Origin: Deltaproteobacteria bacterium Ga0077539
GTDB lineage: Bacteria; Myxococcota_A; Polyangia; Polyangiales; Ga0077539
DNA length: 64,000 nt
Direction of reading: 5' to 3'
Assembly (NCBI GenBank): GCA_001465015.1
Contig: LNEO01000172.1
Span: 22,346 to 86,345 of the forward strand
Part shown: positions 54,783-63,915 of the stretch, piece by piece
How positions within the stretch are numbered: the first letter of the stretch is position 1
Layout of the letters: every line of letters starts with the position of its first letter
Notes under the pieces: generated by a model
The model's input: only the letters and a program-made list of their open reading frames with translations
Told to the model about the DNA's origin: nothing
Databases searched by the model: none
Made by a program: the position numbers and the translations under genes

Positions 54783-56303
54783 ATGAGCAAGCCAAGGCTT
54801 CGATTCGCGCCGTCTCCGACGGGATCGCTTCACATCGGCGGCGCGCGCACCGCTCTCTTCAACTGGTTGTGGGCACGAAAGTCCGGCGGGACGTTCGTGC
54901 TCCGCGTCGAGGACACCGACGTCGCGCGCAACACAAGGGCGAGCGTCGAGGCTATTTTCACTGCGCTTCGCTGGCTCGGGCTCGATTGGGACGAGGGTCC
55001 ATCGGACGCCGACGACGACGGCGGAGGGCCGCACGGCCCGTACTTTCAGAGCAAGCGCGTCGCGTTGTACCGCGAGTACGCCGAGCGGCTCGTGCGCTCG
55101 GGGCACGCGTATCGCTGCTATTGCACGCCCGAGGACGAGGACATCGCGCGTCGCGCAGAGGCGGACCGACGCGGCGTGTCGGTGGACAAGCTCGTCGGGT
55201 GGAGCTTCGTTTCGCCGTGGCGCGACAAGGACGCCGAGCTCGACAAGCCGTACGCCATCAAGCTCAAGGCCTTCGCGCCCGAGAGCAAAGAGCTCATCCA
55301 GTGGAAGGACCTGGTGCTCGGGACCATCAAGATCCCAGCAAATTCACTGCGCGACGAGGTCTTGATCCGAAGCAACAACCCGATGCCGCTCTACAACTTC
55401 GGCTGCGTCGTCGACGACCACACGATGGCGATCAGCCACGTCATCCGCGGCAACGACCACGTCATCAACACGCCGACGCAGATCCTGCTCTACCGCGCGC
55501 TCGGCGCGGAGCTGCCGACGTTCGGCCACCTTCCGATGCTGATGAAGGACGAGTCCACCAAGCTCTCCAAGCGCGACGGAGCGGTGGGCGTCGATCAATA
55601 CGACCAGCAAGGCTACCTTCCGGACGGACTGCTCTCGTACCTCGTTCGCTTCGGCTGGTCCTTTGGCAACGAGGAGCTCTTCACAAAGGCCAAGCTCGTC
55701 GAGCTCTTCGACTGGAGCCGAGTCTCGAAGTCCAACGGCATCTACGACTTCAAGAAATGCCGGGTGATCAACCAGAAGTTCATCGCGAAGATCGCCACGG
55801 TCGACGAGCTGTCCAAGCGAGTGATTCCGTTTCTCGCGAAGCGCGAGCTCCTCGTTCGTGACGGCCACCCGCGATTGATCGACGCGGTGACGACCGTCAA
55901 GCACCGGGCCGACACGCTCGCGGCGCTCGCCGACGAGATGGATTTCTACTTCCGCGCCCGGCCCGTCATCGACGAGGCGGCAGCCGCACAACTATTCAAG
56001 CCAGACGTCGCCGACGCCCTCGACGCGCTCGCGGTTTTCGCTGAGGCTGCCGTCCCCGAGCGCGACGAGCGGTCTTCGCCGTTCGCGGACGCGAAGACGG
56101 CGCTGGAGGACGCACTGCGCAAGAAGCTCGAGGCGCTCGCGCTCGACATGAAGGTCATCGGCCAACCCGTGCGACTCGCGCTGAGCGGGCGCACCGCGAC
56201 GCCGGACCTCGCGTCGATGATGCTCGTGCTCGGTCCCAACGTGTCAGCGCTCAGGCTGAGAGACGCGGCGCAGCGGTCGCGTGACGCGGCGGCGGCGACG
56301 TGA
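54783..56303 (+). CDS. gltX: Glutamyl-tRNA synthetase
   Basis: The enzyme charges tRNA-Glu (and, where GatCAB is used, tRNA-Gln). The 506-aa class I synthetase has the HIGH motif in SPTGSLHIGGARTALFNWL, the second signature KLSKRDG (KMSKS equivalent), and the conserved VLRVEDTD and PMPLYNFGCVVDDHTM. The C-terminal anticodon-binding helical domains are complete. Only one gltX-like gene is present here. Its last four bases overlap the next gene. Confidence 0.97.
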   Translation: MSKPRLRFAPSPTGSLHIGGARTALFNWLWARKSGGTFVLRVEDTDVARNTRASVEAIFTALRWLGLDWDEGPSDADDDGGGPHGPYFQSKRVALYREYAERLVRSGHAYRCYCTPEDEDIARRAEADRRGVSVDKLVGWSFVSPWRDKDAELDKPYAIKLKAFAPESKELIQWKDLVLGTIKIPANSLRDEVLIRSNNPMPLYNFGCVVDDHTMAISHVIRGNDHVINTPTQILLYRALGAELPTFGHLPMLMKDESTKLSKRDGAVGVDQYDQQGYLPDGLLSYLVRFGWSFGNEELFTKAKLVELFDWSRVSKSNGIYDFKKCRVINQKFIAKIATVDELSKRVIPFLAKRELLVRDGHPRLIDAVTTVKHRADTLAALADEMDFYFRARPVIDEAAAAQLFKPDVADALDALAVFAEAAVPERDERSSPFADAKTALEDALRKKLEALALDMKVIGQPVRLALSGRTATPDLASMMLVLGPNVSALRLRDAAQRSRDAAAAT

Positions 56304-57334
56304 AGGTCGTATTTCTCCTCTCGCTCCTCTATCTCGTCGTCGTGGCGATCCTCGCGCGAAAGAAGCTGCGCGAGCTCGACCCGCGGGTGTTCTTCTTGGA
56401 GACGTGGCGCGAGGTCGACGCCCGCGCAATGCGCGACAAGATGCTCCGCGACGCGATCGCCCGTGACCGCGCGGAGCAGTCGGGCACGCCATACCGTGAC
56501 GGTGAACGCACGAGCGTCGGCGACATCTCGCGGTTCTGGCCGTACGACTGGCGTCCGCTCATCGTGCTCGTGACGCTCTCCTTCGTCTTGACCGCGCACG
56601 AGTACTTCGGCGACCGAGCGATGTTCTATCGCCTTCGCGATCGAGGGCTCACGTTCGACTGGGGTCCCATCGTCAACGGCGTCCACGCGCACTCGTATCG
56701 CTTCACGGGGCCGTGGACCGTGCTCGACAGCGAGCGCTACGGTGAGCTCTTCGTGCTGTACTGGTGGGCGATCAGCCGCGGGCTGGGCTACCTGTTGCCG
56801 ATCGCCATCACCGTGCCGCTCTGGCGCGAGCGCTATCGTGACTACGGGCTCAGCGTGAAGGGCTTCGCGGAGCACGCGTGGATCTACGCGATGTTCTTCG
56901 GGATCGTGCTCTTGTGCGTGATCGGCGTCGCGCACACCGGCGAGTTCGCCACGTACTACCCGTTCTACAAGCTCGCCAATCGCAGCTGGAAGGACTTCTT
57001 CCTCTGGGAGACCGCGTACACGACGCAGTTCTTCTGCCTCGAGTACTACTTTCGAGGCTTCCTCGTGTTCGCGTTGGCGCGCTCGCTGGGGTCCGGCGCG
57101 ATCTTCGCGATGGTCGTCCCGTACTGCATGATCCACTACGGAAAGCCCCTGCTCGAGACGCTGGGCGCCATCATCGCCGGCACCGTCCTCGGAACGCTGG
57201 CGCTCAGGACTCGATCGATCTGGTCCGGCTTTCTCATTCACGTGACCGTCGCCATCTCGATGGACATCGCCGCGCTGCTCATGGGGCAGGGTCTCCCTGG
57301 CGGCCTCAAGCTCCCGGCGAGCTGGTCGTTCTGA
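56300..57334 (+). CDS. CPBP-family intramembrane protein
   Basis: The 344-aa protein has a membrane segment at the N-terminus, a hydrophilic Arg/Asp-rich part (20-80) and about seven further membrane segments. The CPBP motifs read CLEYYFRGFL (near 250), VPYCMIHYGKP, and HVTVAISMD. As in the other CPBP protein of this window the first Glu of EExxxR is absent (Leu), with the second Glu and the Arg kept; the His residues are present. GTG 56300 overlaps the gltX stop by four bases (GTGA), so the two are coupled. Protease activity is unproven. Confidence 0.8.
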   Translation: MKVVFLLSLLYLVVVAILARKKLRELDPRVFFLETWREVDARAMRDKMLRDAIARDRAEQSGTPYRDGERTSVGDISRFWPYDWRPLIVLVTLSFVLTAHEYFGDRAMFYRLRDRGLTFDWGPIVNGVHAHSYRFTGPWTVLDSERYGELFVLYWWAISRGLGYLLPIAITVPLWRERYRDYGLSVKGFAEHAWIYAMFFGIVLLCVIGVAHTGEFATYYPFYKLANRSWKDFFLWETAYTTQFFCLEYYFRGFLVFALARSLGSGAIFAMVVPYCMIHYGKPLLETLGAIIAGTVLGTLALRTRSIWSGFLIHVTVAISMDIAALLMGQGLPGGLKLPASWSF

Positions 57335-57388
57335 GCCCGCCGCTCGCTCGTCGAGCGCAGGCCGCAACCAAAAATCGCTCGCGCGGAT

Positions 57389-57412
57389 ACACCCGGTTTC
57401 CACGGTGTTTTT
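57389..57412 (+). terminator. Weak intrinsic terminator after the CPBP gene
   Basis: ACACC and GGTGT form a 5-bp stem over a 10-base loop, followed by TTTT. The position 55 bp after the CPBP stop fits, but the stem is short. Confidence 0.35.
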
Positions 57413-57472
57413 CGCGGCGTTTCTCGCGCGCCGTCGCGCAACACCGCCCGCGGCTCCGGGAACAGCCGCGCC

Positions 57473-59110
57473 ATGAAACCCAACCCGAAGCTCTCCTCGC
57501 ACTCACGACAGTCCCTCCTCGGATTTCTCCTCTTCGCCGCGCTCGCGCTCGTCGCTTGCGCGCCCGAAGTCGAAGCGCCTCGCCGCACATCGATGCTCAC
57601 GGCGCTCGGCGTCGATCCTCCCGACGAGGCCACGGCCATCGACCGCGTCCCGACCATCGCGCTGCGGTTCGCTCGGCCGATGCCCGCGATCACAGACGCC
57701 GTGTGGCTCGTCGACGGCCCTGCGACCGAGTCGCTCCGCGGCGACGCTCGCCGAGGCGCGCTCTCGACGACCAACGCGACGAGGCAGCTCGCGATCGACG
57801 TTCGACGCGACCCTGCCGATCCCAACGTGCTCCTCGTCGCGCCGCGGCAACCGCTCTGGCCATCGCAGCGGGTCACGCTGTTGACCACCGCGCGCCTGGT
57901 CGACGAGCTCGGCCTCGTTGCGTCCGAGAGCGACGTCGAACCGTCGCCGATCGCGCGGTCTTTTCAAGTCTGCGCCGCGCCCGACTGCAGGCCGCTCGCG
58001 ACGCTCGTGACGCCGACGAGCCGCGCAGCGCCGTTCGCGCTTCGATCGCTGGTCATTCGCTTCGATCGCGCGATCGTGCCCTCCATCGAGGCTCCGGTCG
58101 TGACCCTCGTACGCCAGCGCGACGGTGACGAAGTGCCCGGCGTCGGCTTTCTTTCGTGCCGAGACGGTCGACTGTGGCGATGCGTTCGCTTCGAGCCAGA
58201 CGTCGAGCTCGAACCCGAGACCGAGTATCGCCTCGCGCTCGGAGCGCTGATCGACAGCGACGGGCGCAGTCCTTCACCAGCCGCGTTCGCCGTCACGACC
58301 GGCGCCGAGCGCTCGAGTCCGCGCGCCGACTGGATCGCGTCCCCCGCGTGCGGTCCTGGCGAGCTCGCTCGCGCCCCAGCGTGCGTCGCCGTGGCACACG
58401 ACCGCATCACGGTCTTCGCCCGCAGCGACCAACCTGCGGTCCTTCGCGTTCGCGCAGGCGAGTGGCTCTCCGAGAGCGCGGTCGGAACCGAGCTCGAAGC
58501 GATCATCACGCCGGTCGCTCCGTCCGCGCACGTCCCGATCGTCGCGATGTTGGTGGGCGTCGATGGAGTCGTCGCTCGCGAAGTCCCGCTCGGCGTCGTC
58601 GCGACGCCAGCGAGGGTCGCTCCCGTGCGAATCACGGAGGTCTACGCGAGACCTCGCGGGTCGAGCGCACAAGAATTCATCGAGCTCGTCAACGACGGCC
58701 CGACGGCCGCGTCGCTGGGCGGACTCGCGGTTAGAACTGTGTCTGGCCGCAGCGAGCTCCCCGATGTCTCGCTGCCGTCCGGCGCTCGCGCGGTCGTGAT
58801 CGGCCCCACCTACGACCTTCGCGGAGACAGTCGATCCGGCGACCCGCCGATCGCGCCTGGAGCCGTGGTGGTTCGGCTCGAACGGACGCTCGCGCAGCGC
58901 GGGCTCGCCGACCGAGGCGGCGATGTCTGGCTCGAAGACCGCGGGGGCTTCGTCGTGTCGCGCGCGCCCCTGTCCCATCCGGCGCGGGCGGCACGCGTCG
59001 GGGTGTCCCTCGTTCGCGCGGACGTGCGCATGCTCGAGGGCGATCCCGCGAGCTGGTCGTACGACGCGGGGGAGGGCGCGACGCCGGGAGCTCCGGATCG
59101 GATTCGCTAG
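57473..59110 (+). CDS. Lipoprotein with Ig-like and lamin-tail domains
   Basis: The 545-aa product carries a lipoprotein signal (LLFAALALVAC, lipobox Cys29). An N-terminal bacterial Ig-like (Big_5-type) domain starts about residue 50 (PTIALRFARPMP...VWLVDG) and a second similar unit follows near 185 (LRSLVIRFDRAIVP). The C-terminal third is a lamin-tail domain (VRITEVYARPRGSSAQEFIELVNDGP, about 385-480). These are extracellular adhesion-like folds; no catalytic motif is seen. ATG 57473. Function unknown; cell-surface structural role inferred. Confidence 0.82.
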   Translation: MKPNPKLSSHSRQSLLGFLLFAALALVACAPEVEAPRRTSMLTALGVDPPDEATAIDRVPTIALRFARPMPAITDAVWLVDGPATESLRGDARRGALSTTNATRQLAIDVRRDPADPNVLLVAPRQPLWPSQRVTLLTTARLVDELGLVASESDVEPSPIARSFQVCAAPDCRPLATLVTPTSRAAPFALRSLVIRFDRAIVPSIEAPVVTLVRQRDGDEVPGVGFLSCRDGRLWRCVRFEPDVELEPETEYRLALGALIDSDGRSPSPAAFAVTTGAERSSPRADWIASPACGPGELARAPACVAVAHDRITVFARSDQPAVLRVRAGEWLSESAVGTELEAIITPVAPSAHVPIVAMLVGVDGVVAREVPLGVVATPARVAPVRITEVYARPRGSSAQEFIELVNDGPTAASLGGLAVRTVSGRSELPDVSLPSGARAVVIGPTYDLRGDSRSGDPPIAPGAVVVRLERTLAQRGLADRGGDVWLEDRGGFVVSRAPLSHPARAARVGVSLVRADVRMLEGDPASWSYDAGEGATPGAPDRIR

Positions 59111-59188
59111 CCGTAACCGAGGGGATTTCGTCGACTGTGTCGGGGATTGGCCGGAATTCTCGCGGCGCGCCATGATCACCAAACGTCG

Positions 59189-61438
59189 ATGACGATTCGA
59201 GACCAGGCCGCGCTGCCCCTCGGGCCAGTCGACGCCGGCGAGGCGATCGTCCGCGGCGTCGTCCGCACGATCGTCTGGCAAAACGACGAGAAGAGCTTCA
59301 CGGTCGCGAAGCTGCTCGCCCTCGACGGCCGCGAGCACGTCGTCGTGGGCGACCTGGGCTCCACTGCGCCAGGTGAGCAGGTTCGCGTCGCCGGACGCTG
59401 GGAAGAGCACAAGTCCCACGGAAAACAGCTTCGTGCGGCGCTCTGCGTTCCCGAGCTCCCGAGCACGCCCGACGGGATCGCGCGGTTGCTCGGGTCGGGG
59501 TTCGTCGACGGCATCGGGCCGGGCCTCGCAAAGCGCCTCGTCAACGCGTTTGGCAGCAGCACGCTCGACGTGATCGCGGACCACCCCGAGCGCTTGCGAG
59601 AGGTCGACGGGATCGGCAAAGAGCGCGCTCGTCGCATCCAAGAGACGTTTCGCGCGCGGCGAGCCGAGAGCGAGACCAAGAGCTTTCTGCAGGCCGTAGG
59701 GATCGGCCCGGCGCTCGGACAAAAGGTGTTCAAGCGCTTCGGCGACGAGACCTCGCGCGTCGTGAAAGAGGACCCGTACCGCCTCGCGGCCGAGGTCGCG
59801 GGCGTCGGGTTCTTGACGGCCGATCGCATCGGTCGAGCGCTCGGAATCAAAGAAGACGACGAGCGACGAGCGCGCGCCGCGGTGCGACACCTGATCCTCG
59901 AGGGCGGAGACAACGGACACACCGCGCTTCCTCCGGGACTGTTGGCGGAAGGCGCAGTGGAGCTGGGAATTCCGATCGCGAAGCTCGAGGCCGCGGTGAC
60001 GTCGCTCGAGCGCGAGCACGTCCTCGTGCGCGAGCGAGACCTCGCGTATCACCCAGCGCTGTATCGCGCCGAGTGTTCGCTCGCGACGAGGCTCGCCACG
60101 ATGGTGCGCGATGGCGTCGAGGCGCTCGAGCCGAGCGTCTGGCAGCAGGCATCGGTCCGCGAGGCGATGGGCAAGCTGAGCGCGCAGCAACGGGCGGCGG
60201 TCGAGCGCGCGATGGCCTCGAGCGTGTTCGTGCTCACCGGAGGACCCGGCACCGGAAAGACCACCACGGTCAACGCGGTCGTCGCGGTCGCGCGCGAGGC
60301 TCGTTGGAAGCTCGTTCTGTGCGCTCCCACCGGCCGCGCGTCGCGACGAATGACCGAGGCGACGCGCGAGCCTGCGAAGACCATCCACCGCGCGCTCGAG
60401 TGGAACCCGCGTTTGCAGCGATTCGCGCGGGACCCATCGGCGCCGCTCGACGCAGACCTCGTGCTCGTCGACGAGAGCTCGATGCTCGACGTTCCATTGG
60501 CAGCGCGGCTCGTCGAAGCGGTGCGCGCGGGTGCGAGGATCGTGTTCGTGGGCGACGCAGACCAGCTCCCGAGCGTCGGTCCTGGGACGGTCCTCGCGGA
60601 CCTGCTCGCGACGTCATGGATCCCGTCGGTGCGCCTCACCGAAGTGTTTCGCCAGGCGAGCGAGAGCGCGATCGTGCGAAGCGCGCACGCGGTCCTCGCT
60701 GGGATGCTTCCCGAAGCGTCGTCGCCGCGAGACGCGAGCTCGGGTACGGCCGCGCCGAGGGGAGAGCTGTTCTGGGTCAAGGTCGACGAAGCAGAGCGCG
60801 CAGCAGAGCTGCTCGTCGAGACGGTGTGTCAGCGGATTCCCAAGAGATTCGGGCTCGATCCGATGCGTGATGTCCAGGTGCTCGTCCCGACGCACAAGGG
60901 CCCGCTCGGCGCGCAAGCGCTCAACGTCGCGCTGCAGCGCGCGCTGAACCCTTCGGCGCCTCCTCCCGTCGCGGCCGTCGATGGCGCCGCGCCCCGCGCC
61001 AAGGTGAGCGCCGGCGACAAGGTGATGCAGCTCAAGAACGACTACGACCTCGACGTGTACAACGGCGACCTCGGAACGGTCGTTCGCGCCGAAGCCAACG
61101 CGATCGTCGCGAACATGGACGGACGCGATGTTCTTTTCAACGGCGACGCGCGCGACTCGCTCGCGCTCGCGTACGCGGCCACGGTGCACAAGTCCCAAGG
61201 CAGCGAGTACGACGCCGTCGTGATCGGCCTCAACGCGGGGCACTTCATCCTGCTCAACCGCGCGCTCTTGTACACAGCCATCACCCGAGCGCGGCGCCTC
61301 GCGGTGATCGTGGGGAGCGAGCGAGCGGTGAAAATGGCGGTCCAGAACACGCGAACGGCGGAGCGTCACGGGGCGCTTCGCGAGCGATTGCGCGCCGCAG
61401 AGCCACCGGCGCACAATGCAGCCAGTGATCGCGCGTAG
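59189..61438 (+). CDS. recD2: RecD2-type DNA helicase
   Basis: A 749-aa superfamily 1B 5'-3' helicase of the RecD2 (YrrC) group, found without RecB/RecC. The N-terminal part has an OB-like domain and helix-hairpin-helix repeats (FVDGIGPGLAKRLV, VDGIGKERARRIQ). Helicase motifs are Walker A GGPGTGKTT (about 350), VDESSMLD (motif II), GDADQLPSVGPG (motif III), and the C-terminal TVHKSQGSEYDAVVIGL and LLYTAITRARR. It should act in DNA repair or replication-fork processing. ATG 59189 is chosen over TTG 59147. The end overlaps the next gene by 23 bp. Confidence 0.94.
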   Translation: MTIRDQAALPLGPVDAGEAIVRGVVRTIVWQNDEKSFTVAKLLALDGREHVVVGDLGSTAPGEQVRVAGRWEEHKSHGKQLRAALCVPELPSTPDGIARLLGSGFVDGIGPGLAKRLVNAFGSSTLDVIADHPERLREVDGIGKERARRIQETFRARRAESETKSFLQAVGIGPALGQKVFKRFGDETSRVVKEDPYRLAAEVAGVGFLTADRIGRALGIKEDDERRARAAVRHLILEGGDNGHTALPPGLLAEGAVELGIPIAKLEAAVTSLEREHVLVRERDLAYHPALYRAECSLATRLATMVRDGVEALEPSVWQQASVREAMGKLSAQQRAAVERAMASSVFVLTGGPGTGKTTTVNAVVAVAREARWKLVLCAPTGRASRRMTEATREPAKTIHRALEWNPRLQRFARDPSAPLDADLVLVDESSMLDVPLAARLVEAVRAGARIVFVGDADQLPSVGPGTVLADLLATSWIPSVRLTEVFRQASESAIVRSAHAVLAGMLPEASSPRDASSGTAAPRGELFWVKVDEAERAAELLVETVCQRIPKRFGLDPMRDVQVLVPTHKGPLGAQALNVALQRALNPSAPPPVAAVDGAAPRAKVSAGDKVMQLKNDYDLDVYNGDLGTVVRAEANAIVANMDGRDVLFNGDARDSLALAYAATVHKSQGSEYDAVVIGLNAGHFILLNRALLYTAITRARRLAVIVGSERAVKMAVQNTRTAERHGALRERLRAAEPPAHNAASDRA

Positions 61439-63572
61439 CTTCGTCGGACCTTCGCTGCTCGTGCTGACACTCGCGGCGTGCCGACCCGCCACCGACGCAC
61501 GCCCGGTCGTGTCGACGACGAGCGGCGACGAGCGCGCGACGACGAGCGTCGCCCAGCCGCGAGCGCCGGCAGGAACACCGGCCGCGATCACGAGCGCTTG
61601 TTTGTCTGCACCAGAAATCAACTTCGGCGCGACCGTACGCGGGGTCACGACGTCGGTCGGAGATCGATTTCACGCCACCTGCGGCTTCGGCGCGGCGTCC
61701 GGCGACGCTGTGTATCGGTTTCGCCTCGAGCGACCGGCGCGCATCGTCGCGACCCTTCGAGCGAGGCACGACACAGTCTTGTCCCTTCGCGGAGCGTGTT
61801 GGGACGAGACGACGGAGCTGTCGTGCAACGACGATGAACCGCAGGGCGGAACCAACTCGACGATCGACGCGGTCGTTCCCGCAGGGGACTACACGCTCGT
61901 CGTCGACGGTTACGGAACGGACTCGAACGGATCCTTTTCGCTGAGGGTGGACGCCTCGATCGTGGACCGCGCGCGGCCGCTTCTGCCGACGGTGGCGCGC
62001 GTCCCCGAAGGCGAGGGCGCGTCGGTCACCGTCGGCCAGGGCGCGCCCAACGTCACAGGGACCGCCGTCTTCGCGAAGCGATCGTTTACGCCGCGCGGGC
62101 TCACGAGGGCCGTTCGCTGGGTGCCCGTGGCGCACGCCATGGTCGAAGCGATCGACGACGACGGCGCGCGCATCACCACGACGAACACCGACACAAACGG
62201 CGCGTTCTCGCTGAACATCCCGCACGGCCGCCGCGCGCGAGTGAAACTACTGTCTCGAACGACGCTGCTCGGCTCGGATCTTCGCGTCGTCACCGACCCG
62301 GGTACAGAGCGGCCCTTCGAGCTCGCGACGCGTCCGTTCGTCGTGCGTGGCGGCGAGTCGATCGAGTTTCGCGCGAGCACGGGCGGAGCCGAGCCGGCGG
62401 GGGCGTTCAACATCCTCGCGAACTTCGTTCGATACCTGCCGATCGCGCATCGCGCGTTCGAGCGGACGCCGCCGCCGCTCTTCGCCTTCTGGCGGCGGGG
62501 AAACAACGCTGCCCTTCCGCAAGGGTCGATCACCGCATTCCTCGGCGCGTATCCGAGGCATCGCGGCGCGTACGCGCTGCAAGTGCAAGGCGGTGACGAG
62601 GGGCTCGAGGACGAGTCGGACGCCGATCAGTTCGATGACCCCGTGGTGCTGCACGAGTTCTCTCACTACGTCGTGGGCACGATGGTGGGACACTTTTCGC
62701 TTGGCGGAAACCACCCCGGTACCGCGCTCTACTTTCCGGGCCTCGCGATGGACGAGGGTTTCGCCAACGCGCTCGGATGCGCGGTCGCAGGAACCTCGCG
62801 GTACTGGGACACCGCCGGGCTCGAGCCAGAAGAGCCGCTCGCCTCGGGTCGGCGCCGCGTGCTCCTCGATGAAGACATGGAGCGCCTCTCGACGAACCTC
62901 CTGGGGATCGGCTCGCAACAGGTCGCGCAGTCGCTGCTGTGGGACCTCATCGACGGCGTCGACGGCATCGCCGACCAGGACGACGACGGCGTGGCGATCG
63001 GGCTGAGCGACGCGCTGCGCGTGTATCGCTCGTTTCGCGAGGGCGACGCGCCGCCAGCGATCAGCACGTTCGTCGCGCGCGCGGTCTCGTTGGGAGTCGT
63101 CAGCGACGCGCAGGCGCGCTCGATCGTGCTCCACCCTGCGCGACTGGGCTTCGCGTATCCGCCGTCTGCCAGCGATCGGTGGCCCGAAGAGCTCGCGGTT
63201 GGCGCCGACGTTCGCGGCCGCGTCGACGGGCGCTCGCAGCCTGCGCCCTCCGGCGGACGCAATCACACATACAACGGCCTCGACGCGTCGCGGACCTATC
63301 TGTTGCGCGTGCCCGCCCGCGCGCGAATCACGCTCGAGCTGGTGATCGACGGTCCTGGAACGGACGCGAGCGACACCGACCTCGACCTGGTGTTGGCGAC
63401 GCGCGACCTGCGCACCATCGCGTCGAGCGCGTCTTTCGAGCGCACCGAGCGCCTCGAGCGCGTCCTCGAACCAGGGCAATACCTCGTGATGGTCCGCGAC
63501 GGCGACATGGACGCCGCGGAGAACGCTCGTGGAGTCGGCAATCGGGCCACGTTTACGCTGCGGGCTCGCTGA
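61416..63572 (+). CDS. Secreted lipoprotein metalloprotease with PPC-like domains
   Basis: The 718-aa product has a lipoprotein signal (LLVLTLAAC). An N-terminal pre-peptidase-C-like beta domain (about 60-180) with YRFRLERPARIVATL and DYTLVVDGYG is followed by a fibronectin/carboxypeptidase-like segment (about 200-300). The protease domain has the zinc motif HEFSH (413-417) with Glu447 in MDEGFAN, 30 residues on, as third ligand (gluzincin pattern). A second PPC-like domain ends the protein (YLLRVPARARITLELV...GQYLVMVRDGD). All active-site residues are retained, so it is probably an active surface or secreted protease. Starts inside recD2. Confidence 0.87.
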   Translation: MQPVIARSFVGPSLLVLTLAACRPATDARPVVSTTSGDERATTSVAQPRAPAGTPAAITSACLSAPEINFGATVRGVTTSVGDRFHATCGFGAASGDAVYRFRLERPARIVATLRARHDTVLSLRGACWDETTELSCNDDEPQGGTNSTIDAVVPAGDYTLVVDGYGTDSNGSFSLRVDASIVDRARPLLPTVARVPEGEGASVTVGQGAPNVTGTAVFAKRSFTPRGLTRAVRWVPVAHAMVEAIDDDGARITTTNTDTNGAFSLNIPHGRRARVKLLSRTTLLGSDLRVVTDPGTERPFELATRPFVVRGGESIEFRASTGGAEPAGAFNILANFVRYLPIAHRAFERTPPPLFAFWRRGNNAALPQGSITAFLGAYPRHRGAYALQVQGGDEGLEDESDADQFDDPVVLHEFSHYVVGTMVGHFSLGGNHPGTALYFPGLAMDEGFANALGCAVAGTSRYWDTAGLEPEEPLASGRRRVLLDEDMERLSTNLLGIGSQQVAQSLLWDLIDGVDGIADQDDDGVAIGLSDALRVYRSFREGDAPPAISTFVARAVSLGVVSDAQARSIVLHPARLGFAYPPSASDRWPEELAVGADVRGRVDGRSQPAPSGGRNHTYNGLDASRTYLLRVPARARITLELVIDGPGTDASDTDLDLVLATRDLRTIASSASFERTERLERVLEPGQYLVMVRDGDMDAAENARGVGNRATFTLRAR

Positions 63573-63576
63573 CCCA

Positions 63577-63594
63577 CCGCCCTCACGGGGGCGG
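63577..63594 (+). terminator. Hairpin just after the metalloprotease gene
   Basis: CCGCCC and GGGCGG pair over a 6-base loop, four bases after the stop codon. No T-tract follows; termination here is only plausible. Confidence 0.35.
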
Positions 63595-63658
63595 CCACGC
63601 GATGCCGAGCAGAACGACGTTTGACACAGAGCCGCGGCGCGGCCCCCGAGTGAGCAGA

Positions 63659-63743
63659 ACGACGGTAGGCGCAGTGCTAAAGCCCCCACCCGCGCTGCCG
63701 CGCGCCCCGCCCCCGCCTGGAACGGCAGGGGCGGCGGCTTCGC
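63659..63743 (+). repeat. Left arm of a large palindrome
   Basis: These 85 bases are the reverse complement of 63916-64000 with three differences (at 63664, 63667 and 63679); 63680-63743 is identical over 64 bases. The arm is very GC-rich and contains runs such as GCGCGCCCCGCCCCCGCC. Confidence 0.9.
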
Positions 63744-63784
63744 GTTGCGAAATCGTAGTATTCCACCGCGCAAGTTGATTGTGT

Positions 63785-63873
63785 GGCCATTGCTCTGCAA
63801 CGGCTTCACTTCGCTCGATTGGTGTGCGTCAATGCTCGACTGAGCACTGCTTCGCCCTCGCAGAGCACTGGCC
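63785..63873. repeat. Inner inverted repeat on the same axis
   Basis: GGCCATTGCTCTGC (63785-63798) matches the complement of GCAGAGCACTGGCC (63860-63873) with one mismatch. Its centre (63829) coincides with the axis of the outer arms (63829.5), so the element is one continuous imperfect palindrome. Confidence 0.7.
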
Positions 63874-63915
63874 GTCACGAAACACGCACGCTGCTTTCGT
63901 CAGCATTTTCCCAAT

